Below, piece after piece: positions 22,300-33,500 of a stretch of 64,000 nt of DNA. The DNA is from Collybiopsis luxurians FD-317 M1 (Eukaryota > Basidiomycota > Agaricomycetes > Agaricales > Omphalotaceae), in NCBI GenBank assembly GCA_000827265.1, contig KN834770.1, forward strand, positions 719,033 to 783,032, read 5' to 3'. A program made the position numbers and the translations under genes. Below the pieces are notes generated by a model. That model was not told the origin of the DNA. It did no database searches and was given only the letters and a program-made list of their open reading frames with translations. The number at the start of each line of letters is the position of its first letter. Positions within the stretch are counted from its first letter, which is position 1.

Positions 22300-22414
22300 T
22301 TAAATGATTTATATGTGTATCTTGCCGTGAGCGCCTATCTTACCACGGGCGTCTATAATTTTGACGCGTTCCGGTTGTGATGCATGACTGAATCTCAACT
22401 TTTGCTGTCACGGA

Positions 22415-23758
22415 ATGAGAGGATGGTTTATACGACGCGGCCCTTGCCTTTCTTCGTGTCGGCGCAGGCTCTCTTTGGCCTCTTCTCCGACTCATAACAG
22501 TTTGCCCCCTCGCCCAGACCCATTTGCACTTGTCGCGCCTGAATTATCGCAAATTCGAGCAGATCTCATCCATTTACTAGGATCTGCACATCCGGGGCTC
22601 GACGAAATTACGAGTTATTACTTTCTAAGGCCTTCGAAGCAGCTACGGCCTCTTCTCATCCTACTGTTTTCCCAGGCAACAAATGGGTTAGGAAGGGATT
22701 GGCCTTTGAAGAAATGGGTTTCTGAGCAGCCTTGTCCCGGTGGCCGGGCAGAAAATCTAGATGAGCCGTTGTCAAGAGCTGATGTTCTCAATGACTTCAA
22801 TCCTAGTATTCAGGATAAAACGACTACTTATGACCCAAAATATTCGTTATATTTACCGCCACTACCTACCAGACTTTCGCGACCCCCATCATCCATCTTT
22901 TCTTCTCGGAAACGCGCTCTTACATCCCCGGCTTCCATTCTACCGACCCAGATGCGACTAGCGCAAATTGTCGAGATGATACACGCCGCTTCGCTTCTAC
23001 ATGACGATGTCATTGACGAGTCTCCTCTTCGCAGAGGAAGTGCCTCCGCACCGCAGGCATTTGGTAACAAATTTGCTGTCCTGGGTGGAAATTTTGTTCT
23101 TGGCCGAGCTAGTGCCGCTCTTGCGCGTCTCGGTGATCCAGAGGCCATTCAACTCATTGCCAGCGTCACTGCGAATCTTGTTGAAGGCGAGATTCTGCAA
23201 ATGCAAAATGTCGAGCCTTCCAACGGTGACCAACTCGGTGTGTCTTCTTCACAGGTGGCAAAGAACGCGTGGACGGTATACCTTCAAAAGACTTATATGA
23301 AAACGGCCAGTCTCATGGCAAAGGGCGCTCGAAGTGCTGTAGTACTGGGTGGCTGCGCAGACGGGGAGATATACAAGGAGGTTGCCTACGCGTACGGTCG
23401 AAACCTCGGAATTGCTTTTCAGCTGGTCGATGATGTACTAGATTACGAGGCTGTTGAAGACACGCTCGGAAAACCCGGCGGAGCTGATTTGCAGCTGGGA
23501 TTGGCGACTGGGCCGGCTCTTTACGCTTGGGAGGAACACCCGGAGATGGGACCGCTGATAGAACGCAAGTTTTGCCAGAAAGGGGATGTGGAACTTGCAC
23601 GGAATTTAGTCAGGAAGTCGGCGGGTGTCGAGCGAACGCGTGAACTGGCAATAGCTTATGCGACACGTGCTCGGGACGTGCTTCAAGCTTTACCAGAGAG
23701 TGACGCTCGAGCCGGGCTCGAGGCTCTCACAGATCGTGTCATAAAACGTAAATCGTAG
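22415..23758 (+). CDS. COQ1: Trans-polyprenyl diphosphate synthase, COQ1-type, single exon
   Basis: The enzyme builds the polyprenyl side chain of ubiquinone from IPP in mitochondria. The 447-residue product starts MRGWFIRRGPCLSSCRRRLS, an Arg/Ser-rich presequence suited to mitochondrial import. SKQLRPLLIL matches the IPP-binding region. The first Asp-rich motif, LLHDDVIDES, lies at residues about 195-204 and the second, QLVDDVLDY, at about 337-345. YLQKTYMKTASLMAKGA fits the KT motif. About 90 residues between LRPLLIL and MRLAQIVEMIHAASLL form an insertion ending ILPTQ, as in yeast COQ1. Chain length cannot be read reliably from sequence. The gene has no intron, unlike most neighbours. Confidence 0.93.
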   Translation: MRGWFIRRGPCLSSCRRRLSLASSPTHNSLPPRPDPFALVAPELSQIRADLIHLLGSAHPGLDEITSYYFLRPSKQLRPLLILLFSQATNGLGRDWPLKKWVSEQPCPGGRAENLDEPLSRADVLNDFNPSIQDKTTTYDPKYSLYLPPLPTRLSRPPSSIFSSRKRALTSPASILPTQMRLAQIVEMIHAASLLHDDVIDESPLRRGSASAPQAFGNKFAVLGGNFVLGRASAALARLGDPEAIQLIASVTANLVEGEILQMQNVEPSNGDQLGVSSSQVAKNAWTVYLQKTYMKTASLMAKGARSAVVLGGCADGEIYKEVAYAYGRNLGIAFQLVDDVLDYEAVEDTLGKPGGADLQLGLATGPALYAWEEHPEMGPLIERKFCQKGDVELARNLVRKSAGVERTRELAIAYATRARDVLQALPESDARAGLEALTDRVIKRKS

Positions 23759-23933
23759 TACAAATTACTATTACTATGTAGTACAGTACACATCTCCGTG
23801 AATAGTATATAGTTTATTGCTACATTAATTTTAGAACATTACACAGGTTTCAGATACAACATGAGCGGTAGTGCTCTCTAAGCTCGTTTAATTGGTATGC
23901 TACAAAAAAGTTCCGGTTAGTTGCTGCGCTATT

Positions 23934-26013
23934 TCAAAACTGACAGATATCACACTGACCAATTGTTTTGCAATTGCAGGCGAAAACTTCCGTCGTCAAA
24001 AATAGTTCTTCTAGTAACGCCACCATCTCAACTCTCCTCCCCATGACCCGGTCCTCAACTCCCCAACTTGGCATAGACAGCGCTTGACTGTTAATCTGAT
24101 CCAGTCTCATTATTTCTTCAATGATGATTAATCCCACAATCCTCCATAGTATCCCGAATATTGGATTCATTACTTCGACATGCGAAAAATCGTGTCCTCG
24201 CCCCGACAACACACAATTTTCTGCAGATCTAAGAACCTTCTTTCGAGAGAACGAATTCGAGGACGCAAATGCGTTATGGAGCTTGATGGTTGCGGTGTAG
24301 CATATCAGATGCGTCAACCACATGACAAAAAAATCCGGTGAAGTGGAGGGGGTTTGAGATAAGGGCGGGAGGGAGGTGCGAAATGTGTCAATGAGAGAAT
24401 CTAGGGATGTAAAGTTGCGCATATACCGAGCATGCTCGTCAGGATGAAGTTCTACCAGACATGTCAGCCAGGGGAAGATTGGTTAATGCCAGCGACCAAC
24501 CACTCGTGTACGAACTCGCCAGATTGGCGGCACGTTCTAGCAATAATGATGACTGTGCATACAAAGCCATTTTAGACGATGCGTGGTCACGGTGTGTGAG
24601 AGGAACTTGTGAAAGGAACCTGCGAACTGTCGATGCGCCAATGTAATTTGGTGGGATGCGGTTCTAAGGATCAATGTCAGAAGGGAAAAAGAGTTATTCA
24701 ACACAGCGAATTACCTCTTCATAGTCTTCCATGTCCAGTGGCCAAGGGGTATCAATGTGGGACCCGAACGATTCAAACATCATGCTTGAGAATCCTCCAA
24801 CCCCGACGCCCCAGCAGTTACATAACGTAAACACTGTCCAAAAACCATTGATTCTTTCTCCTTCATCTATCGAGTCCTGCGGCTCAGGTAGTAAAGGTCC
24901 TCCGGCCCCCATCAAGCCGCCAGGAGAGAAAGAGTCCGGACTACCTGAACGCAATTTATGCAGACCAGCGCAGGCAGCAAGACTGACAGCCGATGATAGG
25001 TGATATTTTCCCTCGAGGTACCTCCCCGTGCGGAAAAAGTACGTGGAGAGAAGTATCTCAGCTTGCGTCCCATGAATGAGACGGAGGGGATGGTGAGTAG
25101 ATAATATGTTACTAACTTGGGAGAGCGCTTTGGAAAGGAACGCCGTTTCTTCGTCTGCTGTGGCACCAGAAAGATGGAGTCCAAGGAAGTAGACAACGCA
25201 AGAAAGTGCTGAACTTGGTCGGGAATAGTCACCAAGGGAAAGTGGGACAGTCATTGCCGTTATGAAGCGGCTTAGATTCAAAAAGAACCCAAACGTCCGG
25301 GCATGTGGAACGAAGGCTGAAAGTCTACAGACAAGCTCAATTACGAGTACACTTAAGGATCGAAAAACCTACAATCGCTGCTGAAGAGCAGTCGGGATTT
25401 CCTATTTTCGATCACCGAGTATCAGTGCATGTGTTAAAATATATGCGTATATGTAAGTACCTCTTGAAATGTTGTGGTGAGGAAACTTGGTTCCGGCATT
25501 GATGGATCCAAAAGGAGGCTACTAGTGCTGGCAGGGGAACCAGAGCTTGTGAAAGGCGGTGATATCGAAGGGGAAGAATATCTGGACGGATCGTAAAGCC
25601 TGATGGCATCCTCATCTGGTTCAGCTCTCTCTAGCTCTCGTATTCTTCTCTCGAGTGTCGAGATGCTTTCCTCCAGAGTCTGTTTGCGAGTGCGACCAAC
25701 TGTTGGGTACTCGCAGACTAGTTCGACGCCAGGTTTAGTACGGGCCAGGCATTGACTACAATGAGGCCTTCTGGCGTCGCACTTCTAAGTACATTACAGT
25801 AAATAAATGCCCTGACGTTCTCAAGTCACTGGCTAAGCCGTCTAACTTACCGTTTTTCTTCTCCTAAATGTAGACGGTAGATTAGGAATTTAACACTCAC
25901 TCATTCATAAAATTTGGTAAGTACCTGCAGTGATTACATGCTTTGGCTCTGTTCAAATTTCTAGGTGTCTTCTTTGGTAGTACATCGGTCGTTGTAGGGG
26001 CTTCCATGACCAT
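23934..26013 (-). CDS. Zn2Cys6 fungal transcription factor
   Basis: The N-terminal exons join MVMEAPTTTDVLPKKTPRNL to the zinc cluster CNHCRRRKTKCDARRPHCSQ followed by C, TKPGVELVC and a basic linker, then a leucine-containing coiled-coil stretch (LEESISTLERRIRELE). All six cysteines of the C-x2-C-x6-C...C-x2-C...C binuclear cluster are present. The middle part resembles a fungal transcription factor regulatory domain (LGLHLSGATADEETAFLSKA, HHPLRLIHGTQAEILLSTY, RYLEGKYHLSSAVSLAACAG, then FWTVFTLCNCWGVGVGG). The C-terminus ends ACNCKTIGQCDICQF at about 23934. The zinc cluster is divided by two introns within 25 residues. The target genes are unknown; nothing here points to a cluster it controls. 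Confidence 0.9.
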
Positions 26014-27635
26014 TGGCTAGTAGATTACTCACTGGAAGAAGAATGAGACGGGCTTAGCAGCTTTGAAGATCCAGTCCCTTTAAGAATGGGACCACACCTA
26101 TTTTTATACTAAAATCTGACTCAACTACCTCTGGGGAAGCGAAGTCGTATGTTTAAATTTCAATACCAAGGTTATCGAGATGAGATCATTCACATTGCTT
26201 ACGGCGATATTCGTGGTTAACGGAGCGCTTGTCCGAGCTGGCTTCCTTCCGGGTTCAGAAAATTACCGGGCACCAGCCCCTATAGTACCAAAAAAATAAG
26301 TTGGCCCAGTTTTGGGGATGAGCCAGAACATGACCGACACTTCTATGCTCTTAGCGTTCGTAATGAAACGGAAGGGAAAGAATTGAGGGAAGTTGTATTG
26401 GGGTATCACGATTAACATCCTTGTTCCTTGATGATCCTTGTGCTGCGCAAGCGATTTATTTGAGGGAACCCAACGATCGCCTTGTATGGCCGGTGCTTAG
26501 GTTACAATGTCGACAGCGTCGGTCTCTGACGTACTGGTAGTGACGAGACGTAATATATATATTCATTCGTCAAACATTGCTCGACATTGCCTTCCATTTC
26601 CCTGATCTATTGACCAGTCTAGTGGCAACAGAGTCCGCGGAAAGCCAGGTAATCACTCTTAAGCACTGGAGTCCTTTAGACTCGGACAGAAAATCTCCAA
26701 AAAGCTGCAGGGAACGCGGGATGAAACAAATGGATTAAAGAGGGCGCGTATACTTAACATGTTTCAATACCAGCATAGATCCAGGTTTTGAAGAGGTCGG
26801 CCTAGAAACAGACAGCTCCAAATCAAGTGCAATTACTCTCGAAGTAAAGACCAGGAAGTGAATGTGGCGCGGAGGCCATACAGAATTTACCCGACACCGC
26901 CGGTGAGTTGGTTTATAAAGCTGAAAACTTCGACCATGTCATAGTCGAACAACTGCAATTCTATCGAGGCGGTCGATGTATACCGCAAAGCTGTAGTTGC
27001 GTTATGGTTCAGAGCCTAGGAACAGCTACAGATAAGAATTACTTTGAAATACCGTAGATTGGTTCAATGTATAGAGCAATCGAAGTCCTGAGGCCAAGGT
27101 TGAGCCGATTGACAATCATAAGAAAGTTGTCCGACTCCATCGACCGGAAGACTCGGAAGGTTCCTATCCGAGAAGATTTGATCGAAGACTAAGCAATATT
27201 GTCAGTTCAAATTGCAAGATGACTGAGCGAGGGCAGATGTTGGCCTTGTAAACCCCGCTTACTCATTGAGCAGGATGGGCGGAGAAAGGCCGAGCACTGG
27301 CATATGTCGAGTGACTGTCTGCAACGATTCAGTAAAACTGACGCCAAGATTCAGAAGAAATGGCGTTGCTCGGCGATAGCTATATAGACCCCTGCCGGAC
27401 GAATCGCGTACGCTAGGAAAATGCCGCAAAATTCGTGGAATGATATTTCGGAAGACAGTAACCGTGTGTGTTCTCCAAAGAAGGGGTAGGAAGGGGTAGG
27501 AAGAGATGGGAAGTCGAGGCCTCGAGTCAGTGGAAGTGGCACGGAGCAGAGTGTCATATCGGGTCGCGTGACTAAGACAACAAATTCGGACTCTGCCGAA
27601 CACTTGGCGGAGGTTCTTTCATCACCATCACCATC
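26014..27635. other. 1.6-kb divergent intergenic region without a supported gene
   Basis: This stretch lies between the Zn2Cys6 regulator and the DNA glycosylase gene, which are divergent. The open frame at 27259-27603 on the minus strand shows no domain and overlaps the glycosylase promoter. I found no tRNA-like or repeat structure beyond a short direct repeat (GAAGGGGTAG, twice, about 27479-27499). The length is compatible with an extended regulatory region of the transcription factor gene. Confidence 0.4.
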
Positions 27636-28568
27636 ATGTCCAAGTCGATTCTGGTACAGCGAAGTATCAAAAGAAGTCGCTCGCCCTCCCTGGGCCTATC
27701 TTCTGTCAAATCGGAAGGAGTTCCGGAATCCCCGCATCGTGCCAAGAAACGCAAGTTGCTCGAGTCGTACGCTTCCGAGTCGCCATTCCAAAATTTCTCT
27801 AGTCCTACACCTTCCGAGGCTCTCAAAGTCTTCAATGTCCTCTCTAAAGCCCACCCTCAGCACTCTACCATACGCATAGCTCCGAAACTAGCCAGCAATT
27901 CTGCGGCCACATGTGGGAGTGTTCCGAATGTTATTGATTCTCTTATCGGTACTATTCTTAGTCAAAATACGTCCGGAAAAAATTCCTCGAGTGCTAAAGC
28001 CAGTTTGGACGCGGTATTTGGTCGTAATAATTTCGCTGCGATAGCTGCTGCCACCAGGGAGGCGGTGGTGGAAGCCATTCGCCACGGAGGTTTAGCAAAC
28101 AAAAAGGCAGCAACCATTCAGAATCTTCTGAAATCTATTCACGAACGACACGGAAAATACTCTTTGCAACATCTGACTGAGGAAGGAAAAGACGGACAGA
28201 AGCGATCGAATGAAGAGATTATGAAGGAGCTGACTTCCTACGATGGGGTGGGGCCCAAAACAGCGTCCTGCGTCCTTATGTTTTGTCTCGGAAGGGATTC
28301 TTTTGCGGTGGATACCCACATCTTCCGGATCAGCAAAGTGCTGGGTTGGGTACCTGCAAACGCTGACCGCATTCTCACACAAGCTCACCTCGATATTATG
28401 CTTCCTGCGGACTTAAAGTATGGACTACATGTGCTCATGATTCAGCATGGAAGGACATGTAAAGGTTGCAAAAGAAGTGGGTCATCCGCACCATGCATTC
28501 TCAAAGAATGTTTGAAACAAAGTGGACCAATGAAGTTATTGACAAAAGAGGAGGAACTTACAGTATGA
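27636..28568 (+). CDS. HhH-GPD (endonuclease III-like) DNA glycosylase
   Basis: This 310-residue single-exon protein belongs to the helix-hairpin-helix base-excision repair superfamily. A basic Ser-rich N-terminus with KKRK near residue 33 could target the nucleus. VIDSLIGTILSQNTSGKNSS starts the glycosylase fold. LTSYDGVGPKTASCVLMF is the HhH, with a lysine at residue 208; VDTHIFRISKVLGWVP supplies an aspartate at 226. The 18-residue spacing equals that of K120 and D138 in endonuclease III, which suggests a bifunctional glycosylase/AP lyase. Four C-terminal cysteines (275, 278, 287, 292) follow IQHGRT but do not match the usual C-x6-C-x2-C-x5-C iron-sulfur spacing. The substrate base is unknown; proximity to a DNA methyltransferase makes a role in 5-methylcytosine handling an open possibility. 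The gene converges with the RED-like gene, 74 bases apart. Confidence 0.88.
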   Translation: MSKSILVQRSIKRSRSPSLGLSSVKSEGVPESPHRAKKRKLLESYASESPFQNFSSPTPSEALKVFNVLSKAHPQHSTIRIAPKLASNSAATCGSVPNVIDSLIGTILSQNTSGKNSSSAKASLDAVFGRNNFAAIAAATREAVVEAIRHGGLANKKAATIQNLLKSIHERHGKYSLQHLTEEGKDGQKRSNEEIMKELTSYDGVGPKTASCVLMFCLGRDSFAVDTHIFRISKVLGWVPANADRILTQAHLDIMLPADLKYGLHVLMIQHGRTCKGCKRSGSSAPCILKECLKQSGPMKLLTKEEELTV

Positions 28569-28642
28569 AACTCTGCGGTTCATCGTAGCCACGGTGGACT
28601 AATTGTTTGTACAGCGAGACTTTTCCTCGCTCCAGAAGTCCG

Positions 28643-30254
28643 CTAGTATGTACAAAACTGTAATGTCATCAAAGCTGACCGTTCATGTTGAAGGGGCACC
28701 CTGTTTTTGTTTATATGATTGAAGTCTAGATTGCATCTTAGAATGCCAAAATCATTGTGAGAGGAGGCGACCGACCGTTGATAGTCTCGGTTAGCTTTTG
28801 CTTCAGCAGTAAGCTTCTTTGACCCCTCTCCATCTCCACCACCACTTTTTTTCTTGTTCTTTCGCTTCTGTTTCTTCTCGACTGCTCCCGCAGCGTCGTC
28901 CATTTCCAGGAGCTCTTTGATGGAAGGAACAGCTGAACTTGATAAAGGAACAAGGCGAGTGAGTTCTTCATCACTAGCTTCACCTTCTTCGATGGGCAGA
29001 GGTGGAGCCTGAGCAGTCGACGGCTCACGATCAGGTGGAGAGTCAACTGGAGCTTCGGCAGGACCTTGAGCTGGGATGTCGGAGGCAAACCATCCACCAC
29101 CAAACGAATTCGGGACGATCTCTTCTCTTTCCAGTGGACCTGGATTGTTTTCGTCTTCCTCGTCCGAATCATTCTCAGCATCTATGCCTTCATATTCTCC
29201 GACGCCAGCGAAAATATCAAAATCTTCTGGAGGTTTAGGCTCCTCAGGTTCAGGAAGGTGAGAAGGTTGTCTCGGAGTCGCGGCAGGCGACGCAGGTGCT
29301 GTGGGCACCACTTCCGGTTCTTTCGACTTTTCCTTCGTTAGAGCCTCAACTTTGCGCTTTTTCTTCTTCCTCTCTCCTTCCCCTGTGACACTCTTCTTTT
29401 TCTTCTTCTTTTCCTCCTTCTGCTCTCCTGAACTCCCAATAGGTTTGAATCCGATTGGTTTAAACTTGCTCTTATCCAAAGCCGGGCCTTCTTGGGGAAC
29501 AGTAGCACCACCTTGCTGAGCTCGATTCGCTTTCAATTCACGAATTATATCCTCTCGTGTTCGTTTTTTCGGAACCGTTGATTCAGATGAAGCTTGATTG
29601 TAAGCTTGTTCGAGGGATTCGTCTTCGTCTGTGGCCATAGCTTCCTTAGCTTTGTTCTGCTGTAACAGCGCAAAGTCCAGGCCTTTGACCAACACAGAAT
29701 GTTCGCTATCACCTCCCAGGTACCGCCGTTGTTCATCGACCTGAACATTAAAAGTAATTAGATGGTATGTAGTTGCTCCCGAGGAATGCACTGACAGTAT
29801 TTCCGTCTTGGTCTGCCGTGCGTTTCTCAAATTCTTCGAGAACCGCTTCTACCTGAAAGCACTTCAGTTACTTAGATCTTAAGACATTTTGCTAACACGA
29901 ACGAACCTGGGCATAATCATTGCCCTCTCCCTCTCTACGTTCCGCAGCCCGATCGCGATATATTCCTTCGAGCTTTTTGACCTTCCTAGGCTTGAACGCA
30001 GGCTCATCAGCATTTTTCGACGCTGCTTTCCTGTAAAAATTCAATATTCAGCTTGATAAAGGGATGGTTTAAAAGAGATAGATAAACTGACGCACGTAGA
30101 TGCCTTGGTATTCTTCTTGGTGAAAAGTGATTCTCGCGGCTGACTCCTTGACGCTTGCGAAGTACCGGAGGAGATGAGCTGTCTGAAGGAGTCCTAGAAT
30201 AGCCATGAATGAATGCTTAACAATTGAACTGGACAGTAAAGATACCTGATCCAT
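28643..30254 (-). CDS. RED/IK-like spliceosomal protein
   Basis: RED (IK) is a B-complex spliceosome component. The N-terminus MDQDSFRQLISSG and the block FKPRKVKKLEGIYRDRAAER, followed by EQRRYLGGDSEHSVLVKGLD and FALLQQNK, match the conserved RED N-terminal domain, in which YLGGDxEHTxLVKGLD is the signature. The rest is charged and low-complexity: Lys-rich KKKKKK tracts, Pro/Glu stretches (EEPKPPEDFDIF) and an Asp/Glu run (ENDSDEEDENN). Near the end, KANRDYQR resembles the conserved C-terminal element. The frame runs to TAA-type stop at 28643, but the last 35 codons look non-conserved, so a 3' splice may shorten the protein. Exon 1 is only nine bases (MDQ). It lies 280 bases downstream of the methyltransferase stop on the same strand. 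Confidence 0.85.
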
Positions 30255-30534
30255 ATTGTCGTGGTTTAGGCCCCGCGCGCGTACGTTTAGGTTGGGTTCA
30301 GTATTAGTTGATTTAGGCGCTCAGACAACTTTCCCGCGTCCCGCAAAGATAACTTCCAAGTTCGACAGGCCATAACGATCAATTTTTTTCTATTATTAGT
30401 TTCCTTCGTTCGAACAATCAAAATCCGGTATCCAAATTGCTTCCGTGCAAATTTCAATGCAAAATTCAGTAGATACCACGTTCTTCTATCGACTACGACA
30501 GTACTCGGTCGGGTAGCAACTGCCTCGAAATCAA

Positions 30535-33500
30535 TCAAGCCTCGACAGACGTCTCGCGCTCCTTTCGATCCCAATCTGCAACAACGGATTCTCCTAGTGA
30601 CTTACCTAAAGCTAATGCTAGAGGTACTGGAACAGCATTTCCGATCTGTTTGTAAGCCTAGTTCAACAGGATTGAGCATCGTAGCAACAGATACGAATCT
30701 CTCAAACCCTATACTTACTCGCCGCACATCCTCTTTGAGATTGTCTGCCCGCATGAACATGTACCGATCTGGGAATCCTTGACAACGAGCCGTTTCGCGC
30801 ACAGTGAGACTCCTTTTTTGCTAACAGATACGTAAAGTCCCAAGAGATAGAGTCGGTTTGGGTGAAAATCCTGATTTGCGCCACCAGTATAGACACTTAC
30901 CGAAGGATGAATCATTGTGGCACTCTTCCGGTTGGGTCCACAATAGGTCATGGCTGTTTTGAAACAATCATTTGCATCGAGTCGGCCATAATATCCTTTC
31001 TGTAGCCTCAGCAAGTAGAAAGATCGATAGGTTATGGATAACTAACCTGGCTCTTGGGCCTTTGATTTGTTTGTGAAAAGTTTAGAGGGGAGATCTACAT
31101 ACACGTCATTTTAATTTAGCAATTGATTCAAAATAAACTTGGTAGCTTGAACCCACCTTTATGGCACGCTCGTGGTTTCAGAGGAACGGAAGTGGTACTG
31201 CGACCGAGATCAGCGACGCTGTTCAAGCGGCGGAAATACAAGTACTACCATTCAACAACCTGGCAGCTGAATTGCGGGGTAACATGTTCTTCGACTAGTT
31301 CATGCATCTCTTCCCGCATTAGCTGCTGGTATGCGTTTAATGGCGGATGTGCGTATTCAACTGAAAGAAACCCGGGAAGATCGTTTCCATGCGTAGCCTC
31401 AAAACATGGCATCTTCTTTCTCCGTATCTCATCTTCCCTTTTGTCTTTGGTGGTCGCCGGTATTGCCTTGTGAGGATTGATCCTGCGGAGCCATTGAAAT
31501 CAGTACAGGAAAGATATAGATTGACAAGCTGTATCTGTCGCACCAATCAAACCCAGGCTACATAAATGAATCGAGGAACGATTGAATAGTCATTGGGAAT
31601 GAAACGGCATGGTTCACGTACAAGGTCGCCGATGGCGTCGTTCACCGTCACAGTCTTGAAGGGTGCGAAAACATGCGGCCTTTCAGGATCCAAAGACCTG
31701 GTAACTCTATAAAGCTTGATGTCTGCATGCTCGAAAAACCGGTATTCCTTCGCAGGGTGAAAGTGCGTCGGAATAGGAAATTTAGGTATTGTTGTTCCTT
31801 GTCTCGCCCCCCAAATGAAAAGGCGATGGCGATTCTGTGGCGCGCCGTAATTGGCCGCCTGGAGAACTTTGACGCTTACTTGATATCTGATTAAAAGCAA
31901 CTGTCAGGCACAAAAAGGACCGTGATGTCGGGAAGGAATTACCCTAGAGTGAGGAGGGCTCGAGCAATAACTTTGATCATGCCATGCTCGACTCCTCCGA
32001 CTAATGCGGTGGTCTGAGAATCTTGTTTTCTTAGCAAGCGGTAATGAATCATTCCAACGACATTTTCAAGCAGGAAATATCGGGGACGGTAAAGCTCTAC
32101 AAAGGAGATCATGGTCAGCGCTAGTGTTGCTCTTTCATCATCCTCTCTCTGCGTTATGGAAGATTATAAGTAAGGAGATCTTGAAGCTGAAAAGGATAAT
32201 ACTGAACTGGATAACAATTCGCCATACTGAAGGCCTGACATGGAGGACCTGGATAAATGGAGAATCAGGACTTCTCTTGCCACATATCCGAGGTAAGATT
32301 GAAATGTCACCTCCGGATACAACGTCAATAGTCCCGAGTGTGGATAGCTCATCAGCCCAAGGAGAAGGGAGTGGCGGAACTTTCTTCCCGCTCTCGGACT
32401 GCGCAAGATGGTACAGCACTTCATTAATGTCTTGAGTATATACCTTCGTTGAAGGGTGGTTTGTTCTACGTAAGTCAAATGACACAAATGGGCGCCGACT
32501 TAATATAGAATCTATCCAGGACTTACTTGTATGTTTCGGCGGCATGGAAATCCCATTCGACATTGCCCACCATGGTTGCAAAGCGGGACATCTGCAGACC
32601 AGTTCCAAGGCCACCTGCCCCTAGAAAAGACCGGATGGTCTCTAGAAAAATCCAATACAAGTTGATTGAATCAAAAATACTTACCACTGAAAAGTTCAAG
32701 GCACCTCAGGGGGCCATGTGTTTCTATGTATTGTTCTCTTATGGCTAAAGTCGACTTGTGTTCCTCGAAACACTGCAAGCACTGAGAAAGCTGGGCATTC
32801 AAGATGTAAAAATGATCATTGTCTTTAATCCATTGCGCTAGACTTGAGGCAGTTTTATGAGGATATGCTTCGACAAAGCACTTTCCGTCGACCCGCTCAA
32901 ATGGCACAGTCTTTTCAGTATCACTCAAACAAAGTAGACGCTGAAAGAGAAATCAGTGTTAGGCACCTATCACAGACTAGCTGGAACTCCACCTGATCTA
33001 CAAATGATTCAGAGCTCTGTACAGAATCCTTATCGACATGAGAAAGCAAGTGGACCCGAAGCCGCACATCATCTGTGTTATCGATCTTGGCAGGGAGGAT
33101 TGCTTTGATTTGGGCAATCTCCAAAAGCCCTTGGTCCATCTTACCAGAGGGACGTAAGTAAACAAAATCGTTAATGTGGTAATCCACACTAAACTGGGAG
33201 ACACAGCTAGGTTCTGTACACTGGACAGAGTTACGTGCTTCTAGCCTCTCCCGCAAGACACATGAGTGGCAAAATTGATGAGCGGGGGCGAACTGCGAGT
33301 CTTCTGCAACATCCTCTGGCCGCGGAAGATCCACGAAACTCGCATTTTTCGCATCCCATAAAAATCTTCAGAGATATCAGCATATTAATCAATCAGGACA
33401 TGGAGAAAATATCAGAAACACACTGGCAGAAGAATTGATCCCCATCGAAAGATTCATCATCCACCACTTCGAGTTCGCCTGGATTGAGTAATTTGACATC

